NCBI GenBank assembly: GCA_028803175.1
Contig: JARBCG010000173.1
Span: forward strand, 1-16,527
Source of the DNA: Wolbachia sp.
GTDB taxonomy: Bacteria > Pseudomonadota > Alphaproteobacteria > Rickettsiales > Anaplasmataceae
Length of the DNA stretch: 16,527 nt
Direction: 5' to 3'
This document shows, in pieces, positions 1-6,556 of the stretch (position 1 is the first letter of the stretch; each line of letters begins with the position of its first letter). The notes beneath the pieces were generated by a model. It was not told where the DNA came from. It saw only the letters and a list, made by a program, of their open reading frames with translations, and did no database searches. The position numbers and the translations under genes are program-made.

Positions 1-282
1 AAATAATTCTATGCTATTCTTTTCCTCTGTAGTACCCACTTAGTTTTTTTACAATATTGGAGTTTACCATATTTCCCCTGGCTTTTTTACTTTCTTCTAA
101 TCAATAATTGGCGTTATAAACGTTGTATTTTAGGCAAATTCGTAGCTAATGGTGTCACTCCAGCGCGTGACGATGGAATCTCTAGATTTTTTCTCTGATC
201 AAGTCATAGGATAACAAAACGACAAACCTTATTTAAGTTAGCTATACCTTGTCCTTAAGCGGTCTATCTTATCCATAACATT
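1..282. other. Non-coding stretch downstream of ftsL
   Basis: No open frame of useful length or recognisable protein is visible on either strand. The minus strand holds only very short frames, such as a 12-codon one just after the ftsL stop. The expected next division gene (ftsI/pbpB) does not follow. The only structured element seen is the palindromic repeat near 151-185. This is probably decayed intergenic DNA. Confidence 0.5.
151..185. repeat. Palindromic intergenic repeat, Wolbachia-like
   Basis: GTCAC (154-158) and GTGAC (167-171) form a short inverted repeat. TCCA (159-162) and TGGA (173-176) form a second, offset one. The 'CCAGCGCGTGAC' core followed by 'TGGAATC' resembles the dispersed 'cccagcgcgtgacgctggaatcc' type intergenic repeats I recall from Wolbachia genomes. 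That resemblance is from memory, and copy number cannot be judged inside this window. Confidence 0.35.
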
Positions 283-590
283 TCATTGATCTGGAGTTTT
301 CAGTTGTGCTAACACGCTTCTACCTTGTAAAGAATCAAGATCTTTAACTTGACTAGTCAATATCGAAGAATTACCTCTTAAGTACTTTTTTGCAAGATTT
401 GCGAGTCTTGCTGGATTATTCAAATAGCTCCACTCCGCCTGTAAAACCTTCAGGTCACCTTGCACTGAGCTAATTTCACTTTTCATTTTCATTAATTCCC
501 TATTTAACTCCTGGACATGTAGCTTAACCTTAAATAATCCCACCACACTAAAAAAAATAGAATTATAGAGATAATACAAAATGCTCTCAT
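283..590 (-). pseudogene. ftsL: FtsL-like septum protein, frameshifted in a T8 run
   Basis: This is a probable FtsL-type bitopic division protein: a short N-terminal membrane segment, then a periplasmic coiled coil (ELNRELMKMKSEISSVQGDL) and the family-like 'YLNNPARLANLAKKYL' segment. Position after mraZ and rsmH matches the standard dcw order. The ATG at 590 overlaps the rsmH stop as ATGA, the usual coupled start. From that ATG the frame reads MRAFCIISIILFF and then, after a run of eight T (550-557), runs out of frame to a TAA at 504-506, giving only 28 aa. One extra T would restore a continuous membrane helix into VVGLFKVKLHVQEL. The remaining frame can otherwise start only at a TTG at 579, which loses half the helix. 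It is either a recent pseudogene, a slippage-rescued gene or a sequencing error in a homopolymer. Identity as FtsL rests on context and architecture more than on strong motifs. Confidence 0.7.
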
Positions 591-1474
591 GACAACCTCT
601 GTATAGCTCTTAATTTTGCCGAACGCGAACGCAAATTTGCATTCACTTCTTCTACGCTTGCCTTAATTACTTTTTTATTCAGAAGAGAGAATTTCTTACA
701 ATCAGCAGATCCTGATTTGCACAAATCTTTAAAAAAGTTTTTAACTATGCGATCTTCCAAAGAATGAAAAGCCACAACAATTAATTTGCCATTCTCATTT
801 AAAATTTCAGATGCAACTTTAATACCTTTCTCCAGCTCACCTAGCTCATCATTTACCCATATCCTAATTGCCTGAAATGTCCTTGTTGCAGGATCAATTT
901 TACTTTTTCCACGAAACACCACAGAGCGTATAATGTCTGCAAGTTCAAACGTAGTTTTAATGAGTTTTTTCTTTCGTGCATCCACTATTGCTCTTGCAAT
1001 TTTGCGAGAATGACGTTCCCCTCCATAGTTATATATAGTATTTGCAATCTCCTCTTCATGTAAAGCATTAACAAATGTTGAAGCATTTACATGAGAAAAG
1101 CTATCCATACTCATATCAAGTGATCCATCATGCATAAATGAAAATCCTCTATTTCCATTATCAAGCTGCATAGATGAAACTCCTATGTCAAAAACTACTC
1201 CGTCTATACCTTTAATGTCATTATTACTCAGTAGGTCTTTTATATTGCTAAACTTCTCAATGAACAGCCTTATTTTATCTGAATATTTGGTGTTTAGATC
1301 ATAATAAAACTTGGTTACTGTTTCATCTCTATCAATTGCACATACTTTACAATCAGCTGACTCCAATATTGCTTTACTATATCCACCTGCTCCAAATGTA
1401 GCATCAACATATACGCCACCATCTTTTGGTAATAGTAGCGATAGCATTTCTTTCAGTAAAACCGGAGTGTGCAT
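587..1474 (-). CDS. rsmH: 16S rRNA (cytosine-1402-N4)-methyltransferase RsmH (MraW)
   Basis: RsmH uses S-adenosylmethionine to methylate N4 of C1402 in the decoding centre of 16S rRNA in the cytoplasm. The 295 aa protein is close to normal family length. It shows the N-terminal HTPVLLKEM, the SAM-binding loop DATFGAGGYS (residues 24-33), FDIGVSSMQLD (95-105), RGFSF and LDMSMD (109-124), GGERHSRKIARAIV, TRTFQAIRIWVNDEL, VAFHSLEDRIVK and the C-terminal NLRSRSAKLRA. All are characteristic and intact. The ATG start lies inside mraZ (22-nt overlap), and the TGA stop overlaps the ftsL ATG as ATGA, so the three genes look translationally coupled and driven from the mraZ promoter. Confidence 0.96.
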   Translation of the reverse strand: MHTPVLLKEMLSLLLPKDGGVYVDATFGAGGYSKAILESADCKVCAIDRDETVTKFYYDLNTKYSDKIRLFIEKFSNIKDLLSNNDIKGIDGVVFDIGVSSMQLDNGNRGFSFMHDGSLDMSMDSFSHVNASTFVNALHEEEIANTIYNYGGERHSRKIARAIVDARKKKLIKTTFELADIIRSVVFRGKSKIDPATRTFQAIRIWVNDELGELEKGIKVASEILNENGKLIVVAFHSLEDRIVKNFFKDLCKSGSADCKKFSLLNKKVIKASVEEVNANLRSRSAKLRAIQRLS

Positions 1475-1938
1475 AATAATACAATAAAAGATATACTACT
1501 TTTTTCTTGCTTTACAATTTCTTTAACTTTGCTAGTGTAACTATAGAACCCATCAACACTCAAGGTTTCAAAAATCCTATCTTTTCCAACGAAAATTGCT
1601 TTACTAGTGATACCAACTTCATCCAGTAACTTCTTTGGCATTAAAACCATTACTTCATCGTTAATGGTCAGTTGCGCACTATTAAAAAGAAAAAAAGTGA
1701 GAAAAGCATAGTACACTTGAGGTATTACATTCTCCGGATTATCAATACCTTGACTCAACTTCTCCATATAACTTAAGCTGGATACCTCAATACAGTTATC
1801 CAAAAAAGATTTCCTAATGATAATCTTAACATTTTCTTGTTCCTCCTCAAGAATTGTCCTAAAAGCAGCAGGTATTGACACTCTACCCTTTGCATCAATT
1901 TTATTTACATAAGTAGATAAAAATAACTTTCTCACCAA
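1453..1938 (-). CDS. mraZ: MraZ, AbrB-fold regulator of the division cluster
   Basis: MraZ is a DNA-binding ring-forming protein that in other bacteria controls its own dcw operon. The N-terminal swapped-hairpin motif is clear (FLSTYVNKIDAKGRVSIPAAFR, D15-R27), and a second, weaker copy follows around residues 90-120 (INDEVMVLMPKKLLDEVGI), where the usual GRI is not conserved. No ATG is available. The frame can open at TTG 1938 or, next codon, GTG 1935; GTG AGA AAG (MRKLFLS) is the more typical start. The tail after KQEKSS is hydrophobic and overlaps rsmH, so the last dozen residues may be poorly conserved. At 160-161 aa it is slightly longer than usual (about 140-150). It is first in the mraZ-rsmH-ftsL unit. 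Confidence 0.9.
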   Translation of the reverse strand: MVRKLFLSTYVNKIDAKGRVSIPAAFRTILEEEQENVKIIIRKSFLDNCIEVSSLSYMEKLSQGIDNPENVIPQVYYAFLTFFLFNSAQLTINDEVMVLMPKKLLDEVGITSKAIFVGKDRIFETLSVDGFYSYTSKVKEIVKQEKSSISFIVLLCTLRFY

Positions 1939-1968
1939 AATATGGTATTCTATTGGAATATATGGACG

Positions 1969-1996
1969 ATAATATAATAATACTGAATATAGTCAA
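1969..1996 (-). promoter_or_regulatory. Sigma70-like promoter of mraZ-rsmH-ftsL
   Basis: On the minus strand TTGACT (1996-1991) is followed after 16 nt by TATTAT (1974-1969). Transcription would start near 1962, about 25 nt before the mraZ start codon. No strong Shine-Dalgarno is visible before the TTG/GTG start. I did not find a convincing set of repeated MraZ-binding boxes. Confidence 0.65.
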
Positions 1997-2196
1997 CAGT
2001 ATAAAAATATTAAGATTTAATGTTAGTATTATTATTAATATAATATTCACATTAAATCTATTATACAAAACTAATTTATAGTAAGAATTTTTAGGGGAAA
2101 TGAAGGTGAGCACCGCGAAATACTTATGGTGTTTGAGAAACATAAGCAAATTTTAACGCGAAAATTACCATCGGAAAGCAGGTTATATAATGTCTA

Positions 2197-2415
2197 TTAT
2201 TTTCCTTTAGCTTTCAAAAGTTTCAGTTTTTTCTTTATACTATTCACAATTTCTACAAACAACGCAAATATAAATGAAGAATATAAATATTCTTTTGGAA
2301 GTTCTACTTGAAGCCAATCAAGTATGATATACACACCAACAAATAAAATAAATAGTATAGCAATTACTTTAAGTCCTGGATTAGACTTTATGTAGTGAGG
2401 CTGGTTGGTTAACAC
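2197..2415 (-). CDS. Hypothetical small membrane protein, two helices
   Basis: This is an unrecognised 72 aa protein. Residues about 16-35 (VIAILFILFVGVYIILDWL) and 43-58 (YLYSSFIFALFVEIV) form two predicted membrane segments, followed by a lysine-rich tail (IKKKLKLLKAKGK), so the C-terminus is probably cytoplasmic. The composition looks like a real membrane protein rather than chance. The only usable start is a GTG at 2415, immediately beside the left-end palindrome of the IS relic. The native start may therefore have been replaced or lost when the element inserted. A 61-codon frame on the other strand is its shadow. Function unknown. Confidence 0.5.
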   Translation of the reverse strand: MLTNQPHYIKSNPGLKVIAILFILFVGVYIILDWLQVELPKEYLYSSFIFALFVEIVNSIKKKLKLLKAKGK

Positions 2416-2482
2416 CCTCGCCTTAAGGCGAACACTTTAGTATAATATACTTTAGTGTTGGACTACTCTAGTATGGTTTAGC

Positions 2483-2731
2483 ATGAATTACAAACATAGC
2501 TCTCACAGTATGTTTAATTTAAAGTACCATTTAGTGTTCTGTACTAAGTGCAGATTAAGTATGTACTACAAACTAAGTAGATATTGTAATAAGAAAAAGA
2601 TATTTATGGCAGCACATTTGGTAATAGGATACTTTTCTGTTACAGTTGGCAATGTGAATTCTACAAATGTACAGAAATATATTGAAGAACAAGGAAGTCC
2701 TCATAGCTATTCTAATGATTTTAACATCTAG
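2483..2731 (+). pseudogene. tnpA: IS200/IS605 TnpA (Y1 HUH transposase), internal deletion
   Basis: This 82-codon frame joins the two ends of a Y1 transposase. The N-terminus KHSSHSMFNLKYHLVFCTKCR matches the family's first beta strand (SVYNLxYHLVFVTKYR). The C-terminus GYFSVTVGNVNSTNVQKYIEEQ matches the GYFVxTVGNVxxxxxxxYIxxQ helix, including the catalytic Tyr and the metal-ligand Gln four residues later (YIEEQ). The central part with the HUH motif (HVHLL in intact members) is missing, and roughly 60 residues appear to be lost with a low-complexity joint (KLSRYCNKKKIF). Intact relatives are about 130-150 aa. The product cannot be an active transposase by itself. Confidence 0.8.
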
Positions 2732-2768
2732 TTTTTAAACTCATAATCTGCTTTACATACGTTTTTTT

Positions 2769-2789
2769 AACCACCAGCTTCAGCTGGTT
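2769..2789 (+). repeat. Right-end hairpin of the IS200/IS605 relic
   Basis: AACCA (2769-2773) pairs with TGGTT (2785-2789) and GCT (2777-2779) with AGC (2782-2784), leaving a 3-nt bulge CCA on the 5' arm and a 2-nt loop. It lies 37 nt after the tnpA stop. A near copy with the bulge in the same place occurs at 8045-8065; 27 of 32 bases match through TTGAT. Confidence 0.65.
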
Positions 2790-2848
2790 GTATTTGATAA
2801 AAATTAAGTGACTTTGCTTGGAAAAGTGAAGAAAAGGGAAGTGTTTTA

Positions 2849-2950
2849 ATGAAATTATACGAAAAATTGGATAAAAATACTGCCGTAATACGTAATACTG
2901 TAGTGAACACCATTGACTGTGCAGATCGCTTTAAAACACAACGTTCATAA
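2849..2950 (+). CDS. Small ORF or gene fragment, 33 codons
   Basis: ATG at 2849 opens a 33-codon frame beginning MKLYEKLDKNTAVIRNTVVN and ending in FKTQRS. An AAGGGA at about 2835-2840 lies 8 nt upstream as a good Shine-Dalgarno. The charged, helix-prone composition and ribosome site suggest it was, or is, coding. No family is recognised, and it may be the N-terminal stump of a longer decayed gene, as no continuation is found before pccA. It lies just beyond the IS right end. Confidence 0.3.
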   Translation: MKLYEKLDKNTAVIRNTVVNTIDCADRFKTQRS

Positions 2951-3003
2951 AGTTGCAGATCAAACCATAGTATGATAAAAATGATAACTTTATTTTAGTT
3001 AGC

Positions 3004-4983
3004 TTATGTATACAAATTTAATATCACATCACCTACTTGCACGTTTTTCCCTTCTTGAATAGGAATGCCTTTTATTATCATTGTTGTTTCTGCACAGATG
3101 ATGTTTTCCATTTTCATTGCCTCTACAATAAATAAAGGTTGTCCTATTTCCATATGATCCCCTATACTTACATATAGTTTAACTAATAAGCCAGATATCG
3201 GTGATTTTACAATATCTGCTGAAACCTCTTCTATTTTATTATTTAACATTAACTCATTTAATTCAGCTGTATGAGGTTTGAACACACAACATTCAGTTTT
3301 CATTCCAGCATACCATATTAAATATTTATTATTTTGCTTATCTATCTTTACCGTAATATCTATGTCATTATTAATCGATAAGTTCAATAATTTATAGCTG
3401 CTTGCTTTCCATTTACCTCTTACAGAGTATGTGTTATGATTATACATTGCTGTTAATGTACCATCCTGATATTTTGTATTTATGGGATATTCATTGTTAT
3501 CTACTACCACTATAAGCGTTCCATCTACTGTTTTATTGTAGTGTCCTTGTTCATTTTCTAAGTAAGCGTATAATGAAACTAAAATAGATATTTTAACACA
3601 TTCCTCTGTAACAAAATCACCATGAAACCCATTATGGTAAAAGTTAGGAATAAATCTAGTGTGAAGTTCCCCTGCAATAAAATTTGGATGATGGAAAATC
3701 GATTCAAGGAACTCTATATTATTCATTACTCCTCCTATGTAACACTCAGATAATGCTTTTTGCATTCTACCAATTGCTTCTATTCTATCTTTCCCGTACG
3801 TTATTACTTTTGCAATCATCGAATCATAGAACATACTAATTTCTGAACCAGCAGCGACTCCATCATCTATTCTTACATAATCACCTTCACTCGGCTTATC
3901 GTAATATTTTATTCTTCCTCCAGAAGGAAAAAACTTCTTTGATGGATCTTCAGCACAAACCCTGCTTTCTACCGCTGAACCAGTAAGTTTAATATCATCT
4001 TGGCTAAATCTTAATTTTTCTCCGCAAGAAATTCTTATCATTTCTTCCACTATATCTATTCCAGTCACAAACTCTGTTACTGGATGCTCAACTTGTAATC
4101 TAGTATTTACTTCAAGAAAATAGAATTTTTGATTACTATCTACAACAAACTCGACAGTACCTGCTGAGAAATAATCAACCTGTTTTGCTAGAGAAACACA
4201 TTGAGCATACATTTCTTTTCTTACTTCTTCACTAATGAAAGGGCTCGGTGTCTCCTCAATTATCTTTTGATTATTTCTTTGTATTGAGCACTCTCTTTCT
4301 CCAAGACAGGCTATATTACCATATTTATCTGCTATAATTTGTATTTCAATGTGTCTTGGTAGCTCTATATATTTCTCTATGAAGATACTACCATCTTTAA
4401 AACTTTTTTCTGCTTCACTCATTGCAGATGTAAACGCTAGTTCAACTTCTTTTTTTGAATTTACAACACGCATTCCTTTACCACCACCACCTGCAGCAGC
4501 TTTAAGCATAACAGGAAAACCAATCTCTTCAGCAACTTTGATTGCATGAGTAACATCATCAATTTTACCCATATATCCTGGCACTACATTTACTCCAGCT
4601 TGCTTTGCAGCTTCTTTTGCTGTGATTTTATTAGCTGTAACTTCTATTGTTTCCGCACTTGGACCGATGAAATCTATATTATATTTTTCAAGAGCACGTG
4701 GAAAATAGGGATTTTCTGCTAAAAAACCATAACCAGGGTGAACTGCCTGTGTACCTGTTTCAACTGCTACCTCGCACATTTTATCAATATTTAAATAACT
4801 AAAACATGAAGGTGAAGGACCAATATATCTTGACTCATCTGCTTGTCTTACATGCACAGAATTTACATCTGCATCTGAATACACACAAACACAAGATATA
4901 CCCATTCTATGAGCAGTTTTCATAATCCTGCAGGCAATTTCACCCCTGTTCGCTATTAAGATCTTGTTATATTTTTTCAGCAT
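3004..4983 (-). CDS. pccA: Propionyl-CoA carboxylase alpha subunit (biotin carboxylase + BCCP)
   Basis: The subunit carboxylates its own biotin with ATP and bicarbonate and passes the carboxyl group to the beta subunit, making methylmalonyl-CoA from propionyl-CoA. From ATG 4983 (659 aa) the order is: biotin-carboxylase N domain (ILIANRGEIACRIM), ATP-grasp with its glycine-rich loop (KAAAGGGGKGMRVV), EVNTRLQVEHPVTE and the RVCAEDP C domain, a linker domain of the kind that binds the beta subunit, and a biotinyl carrier with EAMKMEN, whose lysine (residue 624) lies 35 residues from the end as usual. The linker and length favour PCC over the short acetyl-CoA carboxylase AccC. An in-frame TTG at 4992 is a less likely start. 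The partner pccB is not in the window. It follows an ankyrin gene by about 60 nt, and a weak terminator lies between. Confidence 0.93.
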   Translation of the reverse strand: MLKKYNKILIANRGEIACRIMKTAHRMGISCVCVYSDADVNSVHVRQADESRYIGPSPSCFSYLNIDKMCEVAVETGTQAVHPGYGFLAENPYFPRALEKYNIDFIGPSAETIEVTANKITAKEAAKQAGVNVVPGYMGKIDDVTHAIKVAEEIGFPVMLKAAAGGGGKGMRVVNSKKEVELAFTSAMSEAEKSFKDGSIFIEKYIELPRHIEIQIIADKYGNIACLGERECSIQRNNQKIIEETPSPFISEEVRKEMYAQCVSLAKQVDYFSAGTVEFVVDSNQKFYFLEVNTRLQVEHPVTEFVTGIDIVEEMIRISCGEKLRFSQDDIKLTGSAVESRVCAEDPSKKFFPSGGRIKYYDKPSEGDYVRIDDGVAAGSEISMFYDSMIAKVITYGKDRIEAIGRMQKALSECYIGGVMNNIEFLESIFHHPNFIAGELHTRFIPNFYHNGFHGDFVTEECVKISILVSLYAYLENEQGHYNKTVDGTLIVVVDNNEYPINTKYQDGTLTAMYNHNTYSVRGKWKASSYKLLNLSINNDIDITVKIDKQNNKYLIWYAGMKTECCVFKPHTAELNELMLNNKIEEVSADIVKSPISGLLVKLYVSIGDHMEIGQPLFIVEAMKMENIICAETTMIIKGIPIQEGKNVQVGDVILNLYT

Positions 4984-5010
4984 TAAATTCAATTTTTAAG
5001 GATGACTCTT

Positions 5011-5047
5011 AAAAAATACATTCGTATATAATTACCTGCAAGTAATT
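5011..5047 (-). terminator. Possible terminator between the ankyrin gene and pccA
   Basis: Directly after the ankyrin stop, AATTAC and GTAATT (5047-5042 and 5035-5030) form a 6-bp stem. A small ATAC/GTAT stem and a T6 run on the minus strand (5016-5011) follow. The stem is AT-rich and the T run is 13 nt away, so it is weak. Confidence 0.35.
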
Positions 5048-5048
5048 T

Positions 5049-6353
5049 CTAGCTCGTCACTCCTACACAATCTCCTGAAAGCTGTGTAGCTTCAACATCT
5101 TGCACTAAAGCCCCTTCTTTATTTGAGTCATATATCTCTTTACACGCATTAAATGACAGATATGTAACTCCAGCAAAAGCCATTGAAGCAATTGAACTCA
5201 GTGCAAAAGCCTGAGAAGTTAAAAATAAAAGATATAAGGATACGCATAAAGCAACAGCACATGACATAGATCCAACTATACATAAGAATAGGTAAAATTT
5301 CCCATTACATATAAGCTTATCTTTTATGCCTGCAGCTTTTTTTACATCTTCCTTTTCCGTCTTGCTAACACAGTCAAGAGGAGTCTTTTTCTTTTCATTT
5401 AATGCATATTTACTACACAATGCCTCTACGATATAACTCTTATCATTTTTTAACTTTTCCTTTATTTCTATTAATTTTTTTAAATCTGTTGTTGTATACG
5501 ATTTAGCTTTTTCTGCCTTTTTAATAGAAGCTCCTAGCTTTTTAATTTCGATATTTGCTGTAAACTCTAAATGCTTAAACATCTTTTTTACTACAGCTTG
5601 CAGTATTCCACTTCTTGCTGCTAGATGCAATGGATTCTCATGATCTTCATTGTACTCCAATAAATGAACATTATTTTCAATACTTCTCTTAAAGATACAT
5701 ATAAAAGCATCTATATTTCTTGCTCTTGCAGCTATATGCAAATATCTATCTCCTTCTTTGTGCATTATTTTCTTTTTGTCATTTAACGGTCCACTGTAGT
5801 TATATTTAATATCTAATTTCTCCATTAATGAACTTTTTACTTCTGATGACAATGCATTCCATAGCTCTATATTTTTAATTGCCAAGCATAACGCAGTTTC
5901 ACCATTACTATCTTTTACGTTGGAATCAGCACCACTTTCTAAAAGCAGTTTTATAATTTTTTTCTTAGGATTCCTTTTTTCTAAAGCAACCTGTAAAGGA
6001 GTACTTTTTGTTTCATCCTCAGATCTTGAATTAACTATTTTATATATTAAGCTCTTCTCAGTTTCGTTATTATGATTTCTTATTCCGTTAGCTACACCAT
6101 TTGTATTAATTTTATTCTGCTTCTTAGCATTCTTATGCTCTTTAGCTCGCTTTATGACTTCATTTATAATTTCATGGCTAGGCTTAGCTTGTTTTAAAGC
6201 AGCATGCAAAAGAGTTATATAATCATGAGTGTCTAAAACTTCATGATCTCCACTATTCACATGATTTTCTTTGCCACCTAGATAATCAATTACCGTTCTA
6301 ATATCACTTGCCTTAATTGCCTCTAAAATTAAGGAAACACGATCATCAGCCAT
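5049..6353 (-). CDS. Ankyrin-repeat protein with C-terminal membrane hairpin
   Basis: This 434 aa protein starts at ATG 6353 (MADDRVSLILEAIKASDI), with GGGG about 8 nt upstream as ribosome site; a GTG four codons earlier is possible. Degenerate ankyrin repeats are visible around residues 117-160 (STPLQVALEK...LLLESGADSNVKDSNGETALCLAI) and 204-256 (DRYLHIAARARNIDAF, ENPLHLAARSG), with divergent units before. A lysine-rich helical stretch (about 262-305) follows, then two strong hydrophobic segments (about 353-379 and 381-401) and a 30-residue acidic/polar tail. Ankyrin proteins are the hallmark expanded family of Wolbachia and are often proposed host-interaction factors; the specific partner is unknown. 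The membrane hairpin suggests anchoring of the ankyrin part, side unresolved. It is divergent from gltX. Confidence 0.85.
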   Translation of the reverse strand: MADDRVSLILEAIKASDIRTVIDYLGGKENHVNSGDHEVLDTHDYITLLHAALKQAKPSHEIINEVIKRAKEHKNAKKQNKINTNGVANGIRNHNNETEKSLIYKIVNSRSEDETKSTPLQVALEKRNPKKKIIKLLLESGADSNVKDSNGETALCLAIKNIELWNALSSEVKSSLMEKLDIKYNYSGPLNDKKKIMHKEGDRYLHIAARARNIDAFICIFKRSIENNVHLLEYNEDHENPLHLAARSGILQAVVKKMFKHLEFTANIEIKKLGASIKKAEKAKSYTTTDLKKLIEIKEKLKNDKSYIVEALCSKYALNEKKKTPLDCVSKTEKEDVKKAAGIKDKLICNGKFYLFLCIVGSMSCAVALCVSLYLLFLTSQAFALSSIASMAFAGVTYLSFNACKEIYDSNKEGALVQDVEATQLSGDCVGVTS

Positions 6354-6384
6354 AACACGCCCCACAACACTTAACCAATGTTAA

Positions 6385-6411
6385 ATTATACAATCTAACA
6401 TACTAAAAATA
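6385..6411 (-). promoter_or_regulatory. Candidate promoter of the ankyrin gene
   Basis: A perfect TATAAT on the minus strand (6390-6385) would place the start site near 6378, about 25 nt before ATG 6353. The -35 region is only a T-rich stretch without a good TTGACA match. Confidence 0.45.
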
Positions 6412-6438
6412 AATATAATTTAAGTGTAATAAATTTTT

Positions 6439-6468
6439 TTGTTATAGGAATATAGTTTTTTATATAAT
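6439..6468 (+). promoter_or_regulatory. Possible distal promoter of gltX
   Basis: TTGTTA (6439-6444), 18 nt, TATAAT (6463-6468). The -10 is perfect, but the transcript would carry an 80-nt leader. It competes with the closer candidate at 6502-6530. Confidence 0.4.
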
Positions 6469-6501
6469 TTTTACGGAAAAGTAGGTGATAATAGTTCTAT
6501 A

Positions 6502-6530
6502 TTGTTAAACAGATGGATTTCAGGTATTAT
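6502..6530 (+). promoter_or_regulatory. Candidate proximal promoter of gltX
   Basis: TTGTTA (6502-6507), 17 nt, TATTAT (6525-6530). Start near 6537 gives a leader of about 20 nt, matching the short leaders inferred for mraZ and the PgpA-like gene. Confidence 0.5.
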
Positions 6531-6556
6531 AACTTACATTTTACCATAAATATGAC

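Larger units (their letters stand above)
2410..2805 (+). mobile_element. Decayed IS200/IS605-family element (internally deleted)
   Basis: The element is delimited on the left by a perfect 14-bp palindrome (TCGCCTTAAGGCGA, 2418-2431), a plausible left-end hairpin. On the right it ends at the bulged hairpin 2769-2789 followed by TGTATTTGAT. Between them lies a shortened tnpA. Subterminal hairpins and lack of terminal inverted repeats are typical of single-strand-transposing IS200/IS605 elements. The total of about 390 bp is well below the roughly 700 bp of a TnpA-only IS200, consistent with an internal deletion. Exact ends are estimates, because the cleavage sites cannot be fixed without an intact copy. 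Confidence 0.6.

Noticed and set aside
1901..2149. 82-codon minus-strand frame upstream of and overlapping the mraZ start
   Set aside because: It is built from AT-rich low-complexity codons (runs of I, L, N), covers the mraZ promoter and start, and shows no family features.
2090..2160. Locally GC-richer stretch that might be a tRNA remnant
   Set aside because: No acceptor-stem pairing, T-loop or anticodon arm could be assembled. A short frame (MKVSTAKYLWCLRNISKF) is present but unrecognised and stops after 18 codons.
2126..2311. 61-codon plus-strand frame
   Set aside because: It is the antisense shadow of the better two-helix membrane ORF at 2197-2415; its phenylalanine-rich stretch is the complement of lysine codons.
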